In this document: positions 1-8,134 of the stretch, piece by piece
Layout of the letters: every line of letters begins with the position of its first letter
Position numbering within the stretch: the stretch's first letter is position 1
NCBI GenBank assembly: GCA_903882935.1
Contig: CAIRZB010000037.1
Location: 51,900-115,899, forward strand
Origin: an uncultured Parafilimonas sp.
Lineage (GTDB): Bacteria > Bacteroidota > Bacteroidia > Chitinophagales > Chitinophagaceae
Direction: 5' to 3'
DNA: 64,000 nt
Made by a program: the position numbers and the translations under genes
Notes under the pieces: model-generated
The model's database searches: none
Told to the model about the DNA's origin: nothing
The model's input: only the letters and a program-made list of their open reading frames with translations

Positions 1-798
1 GTTATCATAGTGCTGGGTTTTACTGCAGTAAAGCTAACCCCCCGCAACCCGTTTGACTTTTTCACCAGGGAGAAGATGATTAAAGAATCGTACCCAAGCA
101 TCGTTGTGCTACCATTGGCAGACAACCCCAGCGATGCATACTGGTCGCACCAGTTGGATGGTCTGCTCGCAAATACCTTCCCGTCAGAAACGTTCGTGCT
201 GTACGGAAGCAAGGATTCATTTATACCCTATTACCACGGAAGGCTTGCCACAGAAGAGTTGAAAGACAACATACAGTTTTCGGCAACAGAGCTACGGGAA
301 AAACACAGTGATGATGTACTGGCCTCAAAAGAGTTTAGATTGGGCATTAATTACGCGGCACATAACCGCTACCCCATCGCCTACCCCACCGTGGATATTG
401 CCGTATTGAGCAGCGACAAAAAACAAGTGCTGCTGGGCCGAAAACCCAATGCAGCGGAATGGCGCTTTCCCGGTGGTTTTGTTGACCCAACAGACGAAAG
501 TCTTGAAGCAGCCGCAAAAAGAGAATTAACGGAGGAGTGTGGCAGCTTTGAAACATCGCCGTTCGTTTATCTAACTTCACACAAGATGAACGACTGGCGC
601 TATGTGCATGAAGTGGATAAAGTAATATCATCCCTGTTTACCACTACGCTGCTATATGGCAAACCCGAGGCAGGCGATGACCTTGAAGAGGTAAGGTGGT
701 TTACTGTTGAACAAATACCCGCACTTATTGAAAGTGGCAATGCTGCCGAAGTACATACCCATTTTTTAACCGTATTATACAAAAGCTTACATAAGTAG
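1..798 (+). CDS. Bifunctional NMN adenylyltransferase / Nudix hydrolase (5' partial)
   Basis: The frame is open from base 1, so the N-terminus, including the nucleotidyltransferase HxGH motif, lies outside the window. The visible start (VIIVLGF, then PRNPF and EKMI) matches the middle of a NadM-type adenylyltransferase, where VLG-S and T-KNPF normally occur. The second half is a Nudix domain with the box GGFVDP...RELTEECG, about residues 155-178 counted from the valine at base 10. Its first spacer is one residue longer than the classical box. Fusions of this kind make NAD from NMN and hydrolyse ADP-ribose. The gene ends 5 bases before a nicotinamide phosphoribosyltransferase, which supplies NMN, so the two form a salvage operon. 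The family is confident; the exact Nudix substrate is inferred. Confidence 0.88.
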   Translation, partial: VIIVLGFTAVKLTPRNPFDFFTREKMIKESYPSIVVLPLADNPSDAYWSHQLDGLLANTFPSETFVLYGSKDSFIPYYHGRLATEELKDNIQFSATELREKHSDDVLASKEFRLGINYAAHNRYPIAYPTVDIAVLSSDKKQVLLGRKPNAAEWRFPGGFVDPTDESLEAAAKRELTEECGSFETSPFVYLTSHKMNDWRYVHEVDKVISSLFTTTLLYGKPEAGDDLEEVRWFTVEQIPALIESGNAAEVHTHFLTVLYKSLHK

Positions 799-803
799 AT
801 TTT

Positions 804-2216
804 ATGCAAAACAACCTGATACTGCTTGCAGACGCTTATAAATATTCCCACCATAAATTATATACCCCCGGCACCGAAAAAGTATATTCCTATATGGAAA
901 GCCGTGGTGGCATGTTTGAGGAAACAGTATTTTTTGGGCTGCAATATATTCTTAAAAAATACCTGGCCGGCGAGGTGATAACCAAGCCAAAAATTGAGGA
1001 GGCCAGTTATTACATGCAAAGCATTTTTGGCCGGCCCGATGTTTTTGAAGCAGCCAATTTTGAATACATCATCAAAAAATATGGCGGCCGGCTGCCAGTA
1101 ACCATTAAAGCGGTAAAGGAAGGCTTCGTAATACCCACCCACAATGTGTTGATGACCATTGAAAACAATGACTCAAAATGCTATTGGCTCACCAATTTTT
1201 TAGAAACCGTGCTTATGCAGGTTTGGTACCCTGTTACAGTGGCAACCCTCTCTGCCCAAATTAAACAAGTGGTACAAATGTATTTTGCCGAAACCGCAGA
1301 CGACAGCAGTGCTGCGGGTATTGATTTTGTGCTGAACGATTTTGGGTTCCGTGGTGTTAGCTCAGTGGAAAGCGCAGGCATAGGCGGCATGGCGCACCTG
1401 CTCAGTTTTAAAGGCAGCGACACCATCATAGCCAATGCCTACGCCAAAGAATACTACCATGCACAAACGGTACCCGGTGCATCCGTACCGGCAACTGAGC
1501 ACTCTGTAATGACTATGCGTGGCGAGGTCGGCGAGGAAGACATGTTCAGGCACATACTGCGCACCTACCCCACCGGTATCGTGGCCTGTGTGTCAGACTC
1601 GTACAACATCTTCCGCGCCTGTGCCGATTACTGGGGTACTGATTTAAAAGAAGAGATTCTAGGCAGGGACGGCACCTTGGTGATACGCCCCGACTCAGGT
1701 GACCCTGCATTAACCTTACTCTCCGTGTTTGACATATTGCTTGATAAATTTGGCTATACCATCAACAGCAAAGGGTACAAAGTACTGCCGCCGCAAGTGA
1801 GGGTTATACAAGGCGACGGTATTAATTACGAAAGCATATTGCATATTTACCAAGTATTGAAGATGAATGGCATCTCTGCTGAAAACCTGGTGCTGGGCAT
1901 GGGTGGTGCTTTATTACAGAAAGTTGATAGGGACACGCAAAAATTTGCGCTCAAATGCTCCTACGCCGAAATAAACGGGGTGCAGACAGATGTAAAAAAG
2001 AACCCTATAGAATTAAATGGCCGTGGTGAGATAGAGTCTTCCTTTAAAAAATCAAAAGCAGGCAGACTGAAGCTGATACAAACCAACGGCCTTTTTGAAA
2101 CCGTTCGTGAAGACGCTGCACCGGCTGCAGAAGACATACTACAAACGGTTTTTGAAAACGGCGAGGTGGTGCAGGAGTATGGTTTTGAAGAGATACAGGA
2201 GAGGTTGAGAGGGTGA
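804..2216 (+). CDS. nadV: Nicotinamide phosphoribosyltransferase
   Basis: A 470-residue protein of the NAMPT/NadV family, close to the usual length. It converts nicotinamide and PRPP to NMN in the cytoplasm. Recognisable stretches are the N-terminal DAYKYSHHKLYTPGTEKVYSY, the substrate region RGVSSVESAGIGG, the VPATEHSV segment holding the catalytic histidine, VSDSYNIF, and the PRPP-binding IRPDSGDP. The start ATG follows the upstream stop by 5 bases, so translation is probably coupled to the NMN adenylyltransferase-Nudix gene. Together they give a two-step nicotinamide to NAD route that bypasses deamidation. NadV is patchily distributed in bacteria and often carried by phages or plasmids, but nothing mobile is visible here. 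Confidence 0.95.
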   Translation: MQNNLILLADAYKYSHHKLYTPGTEKVYSYMESRGGMFEETVFFGLQYILKKYLAGEVITKPKIEEASYYMQSIFGRPDVFEAANFEYIIKKYGGRLPVTIKAVKEGFVIPTHNVLMTIENNDSKCYWLTNFLETVLMQVWYPVTVATLSAQIKQVVQMYFAETADDSSAAGIDFVLNDFGFRGVSSVESAGIGGMAHLLSFKGSDTIIANAYAKEYYHAQTVPGASVPATEHSVMTMRGEVGEEDMFRHILRTYPTGIVACVSDSYNIFRACADYWGTDLKEEILGRDGTLVIRPDSGDPALTLLSVFDILLDKFGYTINSKGYKVLPPQVRVIQGDGINYESILHIYQVLKMNGISAENLVLGMGGALLQKVDRDTQKFALKCSYAEINGVQTDVKKNPIELNGRGEIESSFKKSKAGRLKLIQTNGLFETVREDAAPAAEDILQTVFENGEVVQEYGFEEIQERLRG

Positions 2217-2671
2217 CCATTCAATGCAAGCCACCGCACCCTATACCCCACGCAGCAAACACGCGCTGGCTATAAGCGCGTTTTTTGCTAAGATGGCCTG
2301 GGCTGTGATGCCCTTTAAAGAAGAGCCAACCATCTACACAAAAACCAAATTGCGGCTGAAGCAATAACCATGCGCATTTGGGTTTACGTATAAAGCGATG
2401 GCTTTTACAGGATTTGTGAAGACACAAATCCGGGCGAAAACCCACAGGTTGCCCGCCGGTAAGGCGTTTAAACGAGTGCCCCAACTAATAAGGAGTTATT
2501 GGGACAAACCGATTATCGGTTTGCCTATACAATAACCCCTTTTCAAAAAGCGAGGTAGTCTAAATAGCGGAGAGTCATCAGTGGGTCCATAAAATTAAAG
2601 GCAAACTAAATAAAGCATCACCAACCGCCTATCCTAACCACAAAAAAGCCATCTTTGCCATGTAATACTAC
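2217..2671 (+). other. Intergenic region, 455 bases, with a nested palindrome
   Basis: No convincing gene on either strand. The stretch holds a nested inverted repeat at 2495-2536 and a TTTG box at 2654-2657 (context CATCTTTG, resembling TAnnTTTG) 14 bases before the TSUP start. A minimal ATG-TAA occurs at 2660-2665, just before the real start. Confidence 0.5.
2495..2536. repeat. Nested palindrome (hairpin)
   Basis: The inner arms CAAACCGAT (2505-2513) and ATCGGTTTG (2515-2523) are perfect complements with a 1-base centre. They are enclosed by outer arms GTTATTG (2495-2501) and CAATAAC (2530-2536). It has no T-run suited to intrinsic termination. It could be an operator, a cruciform or a REP-like unit. 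Confidence 0.6.
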
Positions 2672-3496
2672 ATGGATAATATTTTTTTACTCATCGTTAT
2701 CGGCTTCTCCATTGGCACGTTGGGCACCCTCATTGGCGCGGGCGGTGGTTTTATACTGGTGCCGGTACTAATTTTGGCTTACCCATCGCTAAGCCCTGAG
2801 CAAATAACGGCCATATCGCTGGCCACGGTGTTTTTCAACGCATTTTCTGGCAGCATTGCCTATGCCCGCGCAAAAAGAATTGACTATAAGGCCGGCTTGC
2901 AGTTTTTCCTCTTCACCATACCAGGTTCGGTGTTGGGGGTATACATCACCAAACACATCAGCTCAAAAATATTCACACTGTTTTTTGGCTTGCTGCTCAT
3001 TTTGTTGTCGGCTGTGTTGTTCTTCCGTAAAAAAGATCCGGCAGTGCCAACAACACAAGGCGGCGGGCTGTCAAAAACCCACCACCAACTAACCGACAAA
3101 GACGGCGTGGTGTACGATTATTACTACAATAAATACATCGGCTGGCTCATAAGTTTTGTGGTTGGTTTTATATCGCCCATATTGGGCATTGGCGGCGGCA
3201 TTATACATGTGCCTGCCATGGTTAACTGGCTGGGCTTTCCAGTGCATATTGCCACGGCCACCTCACATTTTATATTGGCGGCCATGTCGTTGGTAAGTGT
3301 TATCGTGCATTGGGCAGAAGGCAATTATAACTCGGCTTACATTCTCCGTATGGTGCTAGGCATCGGCCTTGGGGTTGTGGCCGGTGCCCAACTGGGTGCC
3401 TACCTTTCCCACAAACTTAAAGCCACGGTTATTATCAAGGCGCTGGCGGTGGCGTTGGGCCTTGTGGGCATAAGGCTGCTGCTGGGTTTGTTGTAA
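2672..3496 (+). CDS. Sulfite exporter TauE/SafE (TSUP) family permease
   Basis: A 274-residue integral membrane protein with about eight hydrophobic segments. It shows the internal duplication typical of TSUP/DUF81 permeases: GAGGGFILVPVLIL near the N-terminus and GIGGGIIHVPAMV near residue 175. Members carry sulfite, sulfoacetate or other small anions across the inner membrane; the substrate cannot be read here. The middle hydrophilic loop (about residues 115-150) contains a run of Lys, Asp and His. It stands alone, with 455 bases to the NAD salvage operon upstream and a repeat region downstream. The ATG at 2672 begins directly with the first membrane helix, so this start is secure. Confidence 0.88.
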   Translation: MDNIFLLIVIGFSIGTLGTLIGAGGGFILVPVLILAYPSLSPEQITAISLATVFFNAFSGSIAYARAKRIDYKAGLQFFLFTIPGSVLGVYITKHISSKIFTLFFGLLLILLSAVLFFRKKDPAVPTTQGGGLSKTHHQLTDKDGVVYDYYYNKYIGWLISFVVGFISPILGIGGGIIHVPAMVNWLGFPVHIATATSHFILAAMSLVSVIVHWAEGNYNSAYILRMVLGIGLGVVAGAQLGAYLSHKLKATVIIKALAVALGLVGIRLLLGLL

Positions 3497-3637
3497 ATAT
3501 GTTTCAGCCGTTCATTTACCAACGTAAATACGGCCCGGCTTCCCCAAAAAACGCATTTTCCCAAACCACCGCTATAAAGCCGGTAAATGTTACCAACCAT
3601 AACCACAATTACATATTCATTAAACCCTGTAAGGGAA

Positions 3638-3741
3638 GCATCTGTCAGCGATGGGTGAAGCCGGTTTGTAAAATAAACATCCGCAATCCCAAGCCCTATC
3701 GCGCATTCTTTCGATGGGCTTCACCCATCCCTGACAGATGC
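3638..3741. repeat. 25-bp inverted repeat, REP/MITE-like element
   Basis: The arms 3638-3662 and 3717-3741 are reverse complements over 25 bases with one mismatch, 54 bases apart. The core GATGGGTGAAGCCCATCG recurs at 32813-32830, also next to CCCTG-AAGGG motifs (CCCTGTAAGGG at 3625-3635). This marks a dispersed family present at least twice in the window. The 322-base gap 3497-3818 around it has no credible gene. Confidence 0.7.
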
Positions 3742-3742
3742 C

Positions 3743-3760
3743 GCCCCGCCGCAGCGGGGC
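3743..3760. terminator. GC-rich hairpin between convergent genes
   Basis: GCCCCGC (3743-3749) and GCGGGGC (3754-3760) form a 7-bp stem with a CGCA loop, followed by only a weak T-stretch (TTAAAA). It lies between the TSUP gene and the convergent efflux operon and may stop transcription from either side, or be part of the adjacent repeat. Confidence 0.4.
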
Positions 3761-3818
3761 TTAAAACAATCGAATATTTCTCGTGCCCTTGCACCTTCCT
3801 TTCTGCAAAAAAATCCCT

Positions 3819-4901
3819 TTACCCGTGTGCCGCCACCTGCCCCACCGGTATCTGGTCGTTTGCATTTACAACAACAGTATCACCTGGCTGCAATGCACCA
3901 AACACTTCAACCGATGATGCGCTTTCATTGCCGGTGGCAACATCAACTCTCGTTATAAAATTATTCTTACTGGTTAAAACATATTTTCGTTCGCCCGCTG
4001 TAACCACTGCGGTTTTTGGCACGCGCAGGGCCTGGCCGCCCTCCTTTGAATAAATCAATACCTCGGCATACATACCCGGCGCAAGTAAGCCGTCGCCATT
4101 ATTTATGTCGGCTTCTATCCTTTCGTTGCGGTACTGCGCGTTAATATTACCTGCTTTGCGCACAATGGTGGCAGTCATTTTTTTGCCTTGTAAAGCGTTT
4201 ACATAAAAGCTTACGGTATCATTCTCTTTTAGCCTTGTGGTAAGTTTTTCGGGTATATCCACCTCCAAACGCAAATGTGCCGTTTGTTTAAGTTCCAGCA
4301 TGGCCTTGTCTTTTGTGTTGGCACTAACCAATGCGCCGGGGTGCACATTACGCTCTTTAATAACACCCGCAAATGGGGCAGTAACCTGCAAATAACCCAA
4401 CATGGCTTCCTGCATTTGCCAATTGGCTTTTTCGGCATTGCTTTGGGCACTGTCGGCTTCCATGTTCTCATGGATGGTGGAAAGATCCAACGGGGAAACC
4501 GCGCCGGGTGTTTGCGCAGCTTCCTGCAAACGCATATAACGCTCCTTATCAATAGCAAAAGCTGACTTGCTTTTTGCATACCGTTCCTTGGCCTGCACAA
4601 CTGCCTGTACCAATTCGGGGGCTTCCAGCGTCATCAACAACTGGCCAGGCTGTACCTTGCTTCCGACATCAACCAACACCGCTTTTACATAACCGTTCAC
4701 CTTGGGAAAGATGCTCACCTCCTCAAATGCCGCCAGTTGTGCGGGCAATTGCACGGTGTTGGATATTCCGCCTTTTTCAACTGCTGCCAATTGGTATGTA
4801 GGGGCAGCAGGTGTATGATTCTCTTTGGTTTCCTTTTTTTCGCTTTGCGAGCAGGCAGCCAGCACAAACAATGGAAGGGTATAAATTATGCTCCGTTTCA
4901 T
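3819..4901 (-). CDS. RND efflux periplasmic adaptor (membrane fusion protein), lipoprotein
   Basis: A 360-residue adaptor of the HlyD/AcrA family. A lipoprotein signal ends at LAAC (Cys17), so it should be anchored to a membrane and face the periplasm. The barrel-sandwich half-motif EEVSIFPKVNGYVKAVLVDVGSKVQPGQLL is at about residues 60-90. A helical hairpin follows at about 95-165, then the second lipoyl half with VTAPFAGVIKERNVHPGALV, and a beta-barrel and membrane-proximal domain. It links the inner-membrane pump to the outer-membrane channel. It is the last gene of a minus-strand operon, 22 bases downstream of the pump gene. Confidence 0.92.
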   Translation of the reverse strand: MKRSIIYTLPLFVLAACSQSEKKETKENHTPAAPTYQLAAVEKGGISNTVQLPAQLAAFEEVSIFPKVNGYVKAVLVDVGSKVQPGQLLMTLEAPELVQAVVQAKERYAKSKSAFAIDKERYMRLQEAAQTPGAVSPLDLSTIHENMEADSAQSNAEKANWQMQEAMLGYLQVTAPFAGVIKERNVHPGALVSANTKDKAMLELKQTAHLRLEVDIPEKLTTRLKENDTVSFYVNALQGKKMTATIVRKAGNINAQYRNERIEADINNGDGLLAPGMYAEVLIYSKEGGQALRVPKTAVVTAGERKYVLTSKNNFITRVDVATGNESASSVEVFGALQPGDTVVVNANDQIPVGQVAAHG

Positions 4902-4923
4902 GTGTATAATAGTTTACAGGTTT

Positions 4924-7900
4924 TTAATTTTCGGGTAACAGGGATGGTGATTTGAAAGATGCTTTTTGCCTTGCCCAGCCATATACCAGCGGCACAATCA
5001 ACAATGCTGCAAATGTGGATGCAACCAAGCCACCGATAACCGCACGGCCAAGCGGGGCCGACTGGTCGCCGGATTCACCGAGGCCGCTGGCCATGGGTAT
5101 CATACCCGCTATCATGGCAAGGCTGGTCATGAGTATTGGCCGCAAACGCAGGCTGGCCGCAACAGATGCCGCTTTAAACGGGTCTTGGTATTCCAACCTC
5201 AGGGCTTCTGCATTGGTTACGATAAGGATGGCATTTGCAACAGACACACCGGTTGACATGATGATGCCCATGTACGATTGCAGGTTAAGGGTGGCACCCG
5301 TTGCGAGCAACAGGAGCATGGCGCCCAGCAGCACGGCAGGCACAGTGGCCAACACCGACACCGACACCAAGAATGACTGGTAGTTGGCGGCAAGCAACAA
5401 CAATATCACCACAATGGCGGCCAGCAGGCCGTTCTGCAACGAATCCATTGTTTCAGTCAACAGGCTGCTCATGCCTTTTATTTCAGCTACCAAACCTATC
5501 GGTGGTGCGCCTACCCCGCTTATAGCTTTTTGCACGGCTGCCGTTGCGGTGCCAAGGTCTTTACCGTAAATGTTTGCACTTACCGTAACAAAACGCCTTG
5601 GGCCGCTGCGGTCGTATTCGCCCGGCAGGCTGTCGGTTGTAACTGTGGCCACATCGCCCAATACAGGCCGTTGCTGGCCTTTCACCAGCGGTGTGGCACC
5701 CATTTGTTCCACCGAATTCATAATGTCCTGCGGTACTTGCACCTGCGTTTGGTAGGTGTACGAATTATTTTCGTCCAGCCAAAGGTTTTTGTTGGTAAAC
5801 CTGCTGGATGAGGTTGCAGCAGTAATGCTTTTGGTAACATTATCAATGGTTAGACCCATTTGCGAAAGCTTCAACCTGTCTACCACAATACTCATATTGG
5901 GAAATTTAAGCGGCTGCTGCACCTGCACATCCCGCAAAAAAGGTATGTTCTTCAAAGCGGTAAGCAGTTTGCCTGAGTAGCTTTCTATATCCCCCATGTT
6001 CTTACCAGCCACACGCACTTCTATGGGAGTGGATGCGCCTTGCGCCATGATTTTTTCGGTCAATTCAATCGGCTCAAAAGAAATACGCATGGCTGGATAT
6101 TTCTGGTTTAGTGTTGTGCGGATGGATTCCTTCAACTCATCCATCTTAACCTTGTACCCTTCGTCAAGGTTAACCTGTATTACGGCTTCGTGGGTACCGC
6201 TGTTAAATACATACAGGTTGCTGGTACCAAAACTGCTGGGTACCAACCCCACAAATGCCGAGCTTATTTCAACATGGCCCGTTACAGTGGAGTCGATGAT
6301 TTTCAAAACTTCCTTCACAGTTCGTTCGGTTACTTCCAGCCGGGTTCCGTCGGGCTGTTTTATACGCAGTTGCAGCTGCCCGTTGTTCGATTTTGGCAGC
6401 AGGTCCTTCCCTATTGCAACATAACAAACACCGGCAGCGGCCAGCACCACCACCACATATACCAACACTATTATTTTGCGGTGCGGCATCCAGCCATCCA
6501 GCCTATTTTTTAATTGTACTTTCAGCCGCTGGAAAAAGCCATTTTCTTCTTTATGTTCATTATCCTGCCGGTTGTGCTCTTCCACCTCGCCACGTTCTTC
6601 TTCATCCAACGCAAGCCCCGCATGGGCATGATGCCCTGTGTGGTGGTATTGAAATTTCTCGGCTTTCAATAACCAGTTGCTTATCACCGGCACCATGGTT
6701 TGCGCCGCCACAAAAGAAACAATCATGGCAAACGCAATGGACAGCGACAGTGGCAGGAACATGGCTTTTGGCACGCCGCTCATTACAAAGGCAGGTGCAA
6801 ATACGGCCAGTATACAAAGCAATATCAACAGCAACGGGAAGGATATTTCAGTGCAGGCGTCCAGTATGGCCTGCCTTTTTTCCTTGCCCATTTCAAGGTG
6901 TTGGTGTATGTTTTCAATGGTTACCGTTGCCTGGTCAACCAATATGCCGATGGCCAGCGAAAGGCCGCTCAGCGTCATAATGTTAATGGTTTGCCCGGCA
7001 AGGTTTAGAAAAAAAACTGCACTTAATATGGCCACGGGTATGGTTATTATCACCACCAGGCTGCTACGCCAGTCACGTAAAAACAACAATACCATCAGCC
7101 CGGTTAGTATCGCCCCGAGTATACCTTCCGTCATTAAACTTTTGGCGGAATTGATTACAAACACCGATTGGTCGAAGGCGTATGTAATGGCAACATCATT
7201 GGGTAACAGGCTTTGCATTTCTGGTAGTTTTTTACGCAGCGTTTGCACCACATCCCAAGTGGAGGCACTGGCTGATTTTACCACCGGTATGTACACACTG
7301 CGCTTGCCATTTACCAAGGCATACGAAACAGTTACATCGGCACCATCCGATACCGTGGCCACATCTTTTATAAAAATGGTTGAAGGGCCGTTGCTCTTCA
7401 ATGGTATTTCCTCAAATGCCTGCACCTTGCTTTCCAATGAATTTACCGAAGTGATGTATGTTGTGCTGTCAACAACCAGATTGCCCGAAGGGCTGATGGC
7501 ATTGTTTTGGGCAATGGCCTGCACTACTTCGTCGGGAGACATATTTAAACTGCGCAGTTTCTGGGGGTCAACATTAATCACCACTGTTCTAGCATTGCTG
7601 CCAAAAGGCGGCGCTGACGACATACCCGGCACTGTGGCAAACATGGGTCGTACACGGGTAAGGGCTAAGTCAAAAATATCCTTCAAACTCCGTGTGTTGC
7701 TGCTAAAAACCAGTTCGCCAACGGGTAAGGATGACGCATCGAACCGTATTACCTGGGGAGGCAACGCGCCGGATGGGAAGAATGCCTGTGTTCTGCTTAC
7801 TTGCAAGGCCACCTGCGCGGAGGCTTCGGCCATATCCGTGCCTTCGTAAAAACTCAGGCGGATTAACGAAAGACCCTGTATGTTTTTACTCTCAATATTC

Positions 7901-8127
7901 TTTACGCCGTTTATATACAGAAATTGGTCCTGCATGCGGGTGGCGAAAAAGCCTTCCATTTGTTTTGGCGACATACCGCCATACTGCTCGATAACATATA
8001 TGGTTGGTGAATTAAGCTTGGGAAAAATATCTATCGGTATCGTGCGTATTGCCATTACCGCGAACAATAAAAGGCCGGCAAACAACACCAATACCGTAAC
8101 AGGTCGTTTTAAAGCTGCCCGTACCAT
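4924..8127 (-). CDS. RND efflux pump, inner-membrane permease (AcrB/HAE1-like)
   Basis: A 1067-residue RND transporter of the usual length, with twelve predicted membrane helices and two large periplasmic loops. The opening VRAALKRPVTVLVLFAGLLL and the TM4 motif AIGILVDQATVTIENIH are typical. The first TM4 aspartate (AcrB Asp407) is kept, but the position of Asp408 is Gln. The TM10 stretch GVSVANAILIV has Ala where AcrB has Lys940, so the proton relay differs from AcrB. A His/Glu-rich insertion (about residues 500-540, with HHTGHHAHAG) sits in the central cytoplasmic linker. It is 7 bases downstream of the TolC gene and 22 upstream of the adaptor. Substrates (drugs, detergents or metals) are unknown. 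Confidence 0.93.
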   Translation of the reverse strand: MVRAALKRPVTVLVLFAGLLLFAVMAIRTIPIDIFPKLNSPTIYVIEQYGGMSPKQMEGFFATRMQDQFLYINGVKNIESKNIQGLSLIRLSFYEGTDMAEASAQVALQVSRTQAFFPSGALPPQVIRFDASSLPVGELVFSSNTRSLKDIFDLALTRVRPMFATVPGMSSAPPFGSNARTVVINVDPQKLRSLNMSPDEVVQAIAQNNAISPSGNLVVDSTTYITSVNSLESKVQAFEEIPLKSNGPSTIFIKDVATVSDGADVTVSYALVNGKRSVYIPVVKSASASTWDVVQTLRKKLPEMQSLLPNDVAITYAFDQSVFVINSAKSLMTEGILGAILTGLMVLLFLRDWRSSLVVIITIPVAILSAVFFLNLAGQTINIMTLSGLSLAIGILVDQATVTIENIHQHLEMGKEKRQAILDACTEISFPLLLILLCILAVFAPAFVMSGVPKAMFLPLSLSIAFAMIVSFVAAQTMVPVISNWLLKAEKFQYHHTGHHAHAGLALDEEERGEVEEHNRQDNEHKEENGFFQRLKVQLKNRLDGWMPHRKIIVLVYVVVVLAAAGVCYVAIGKDLLPKSNNGQLQLRIKQPDGTRLEVTERTVKEVLKIIDSTVTGHVEISSAFVGLVPSSFGTSNLYVFNSGTHEAVIQVNLDEGYKVKMDELKESIRTTLNQKYPAMRISFEPIELTEKIMAQGASTPIEVRVAGKNMGDIESYSGKLLTALKNIPFLRDVQVQQPLKFPNMSIVVDRLKLSQMGLTIDNVTKSITAATSSSRFTNKNLWLDENNSYTYQTQVQVPQDIMNSVEQMGATPLVKGQQRPVLGDVATVTTDSLPGEYDRSGPRRFVTVSANIYGKDLGTATAAVQKAISGVGAPPIGLVAEIKGMSSLLTETMDSLQNGLLAAIVVILLLLAANYQSFLVSVSVLATVPAVLLGAMLLLLATGATLNLQSYMGIIMSTGVSVANAILIVTNAEALRLEYQDPFKAASVAASLRLRPILMTSLAMIAGMIPMASGLGESGDQSAPLGRAVIGGLVASTFAALLIVPLVYGWARQKASFKSPSLLPEN

Positions 8128-8134
8128 GTATTTT

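Noticed and set aside
2221..2484. An 87-codon minus-strand frame after nadV
   Set aside because: No signal, domain or promoter; the composition is like that of non-coding sequence.
3499..4053. A long plus-strand frame antisense to the adaptor gene
   Set aside because: It covers the inverted repeat and the 3' end of the HlyD-type gene, has no family features, and its composition fits a shadow frame.
6677..7849. A 390-codon plus-strand frame inside the RND pump gene
   Set aside because: It is fully antisense to the well-conserved pump and shows no domain; long shadow frames are expected opposite such genes.
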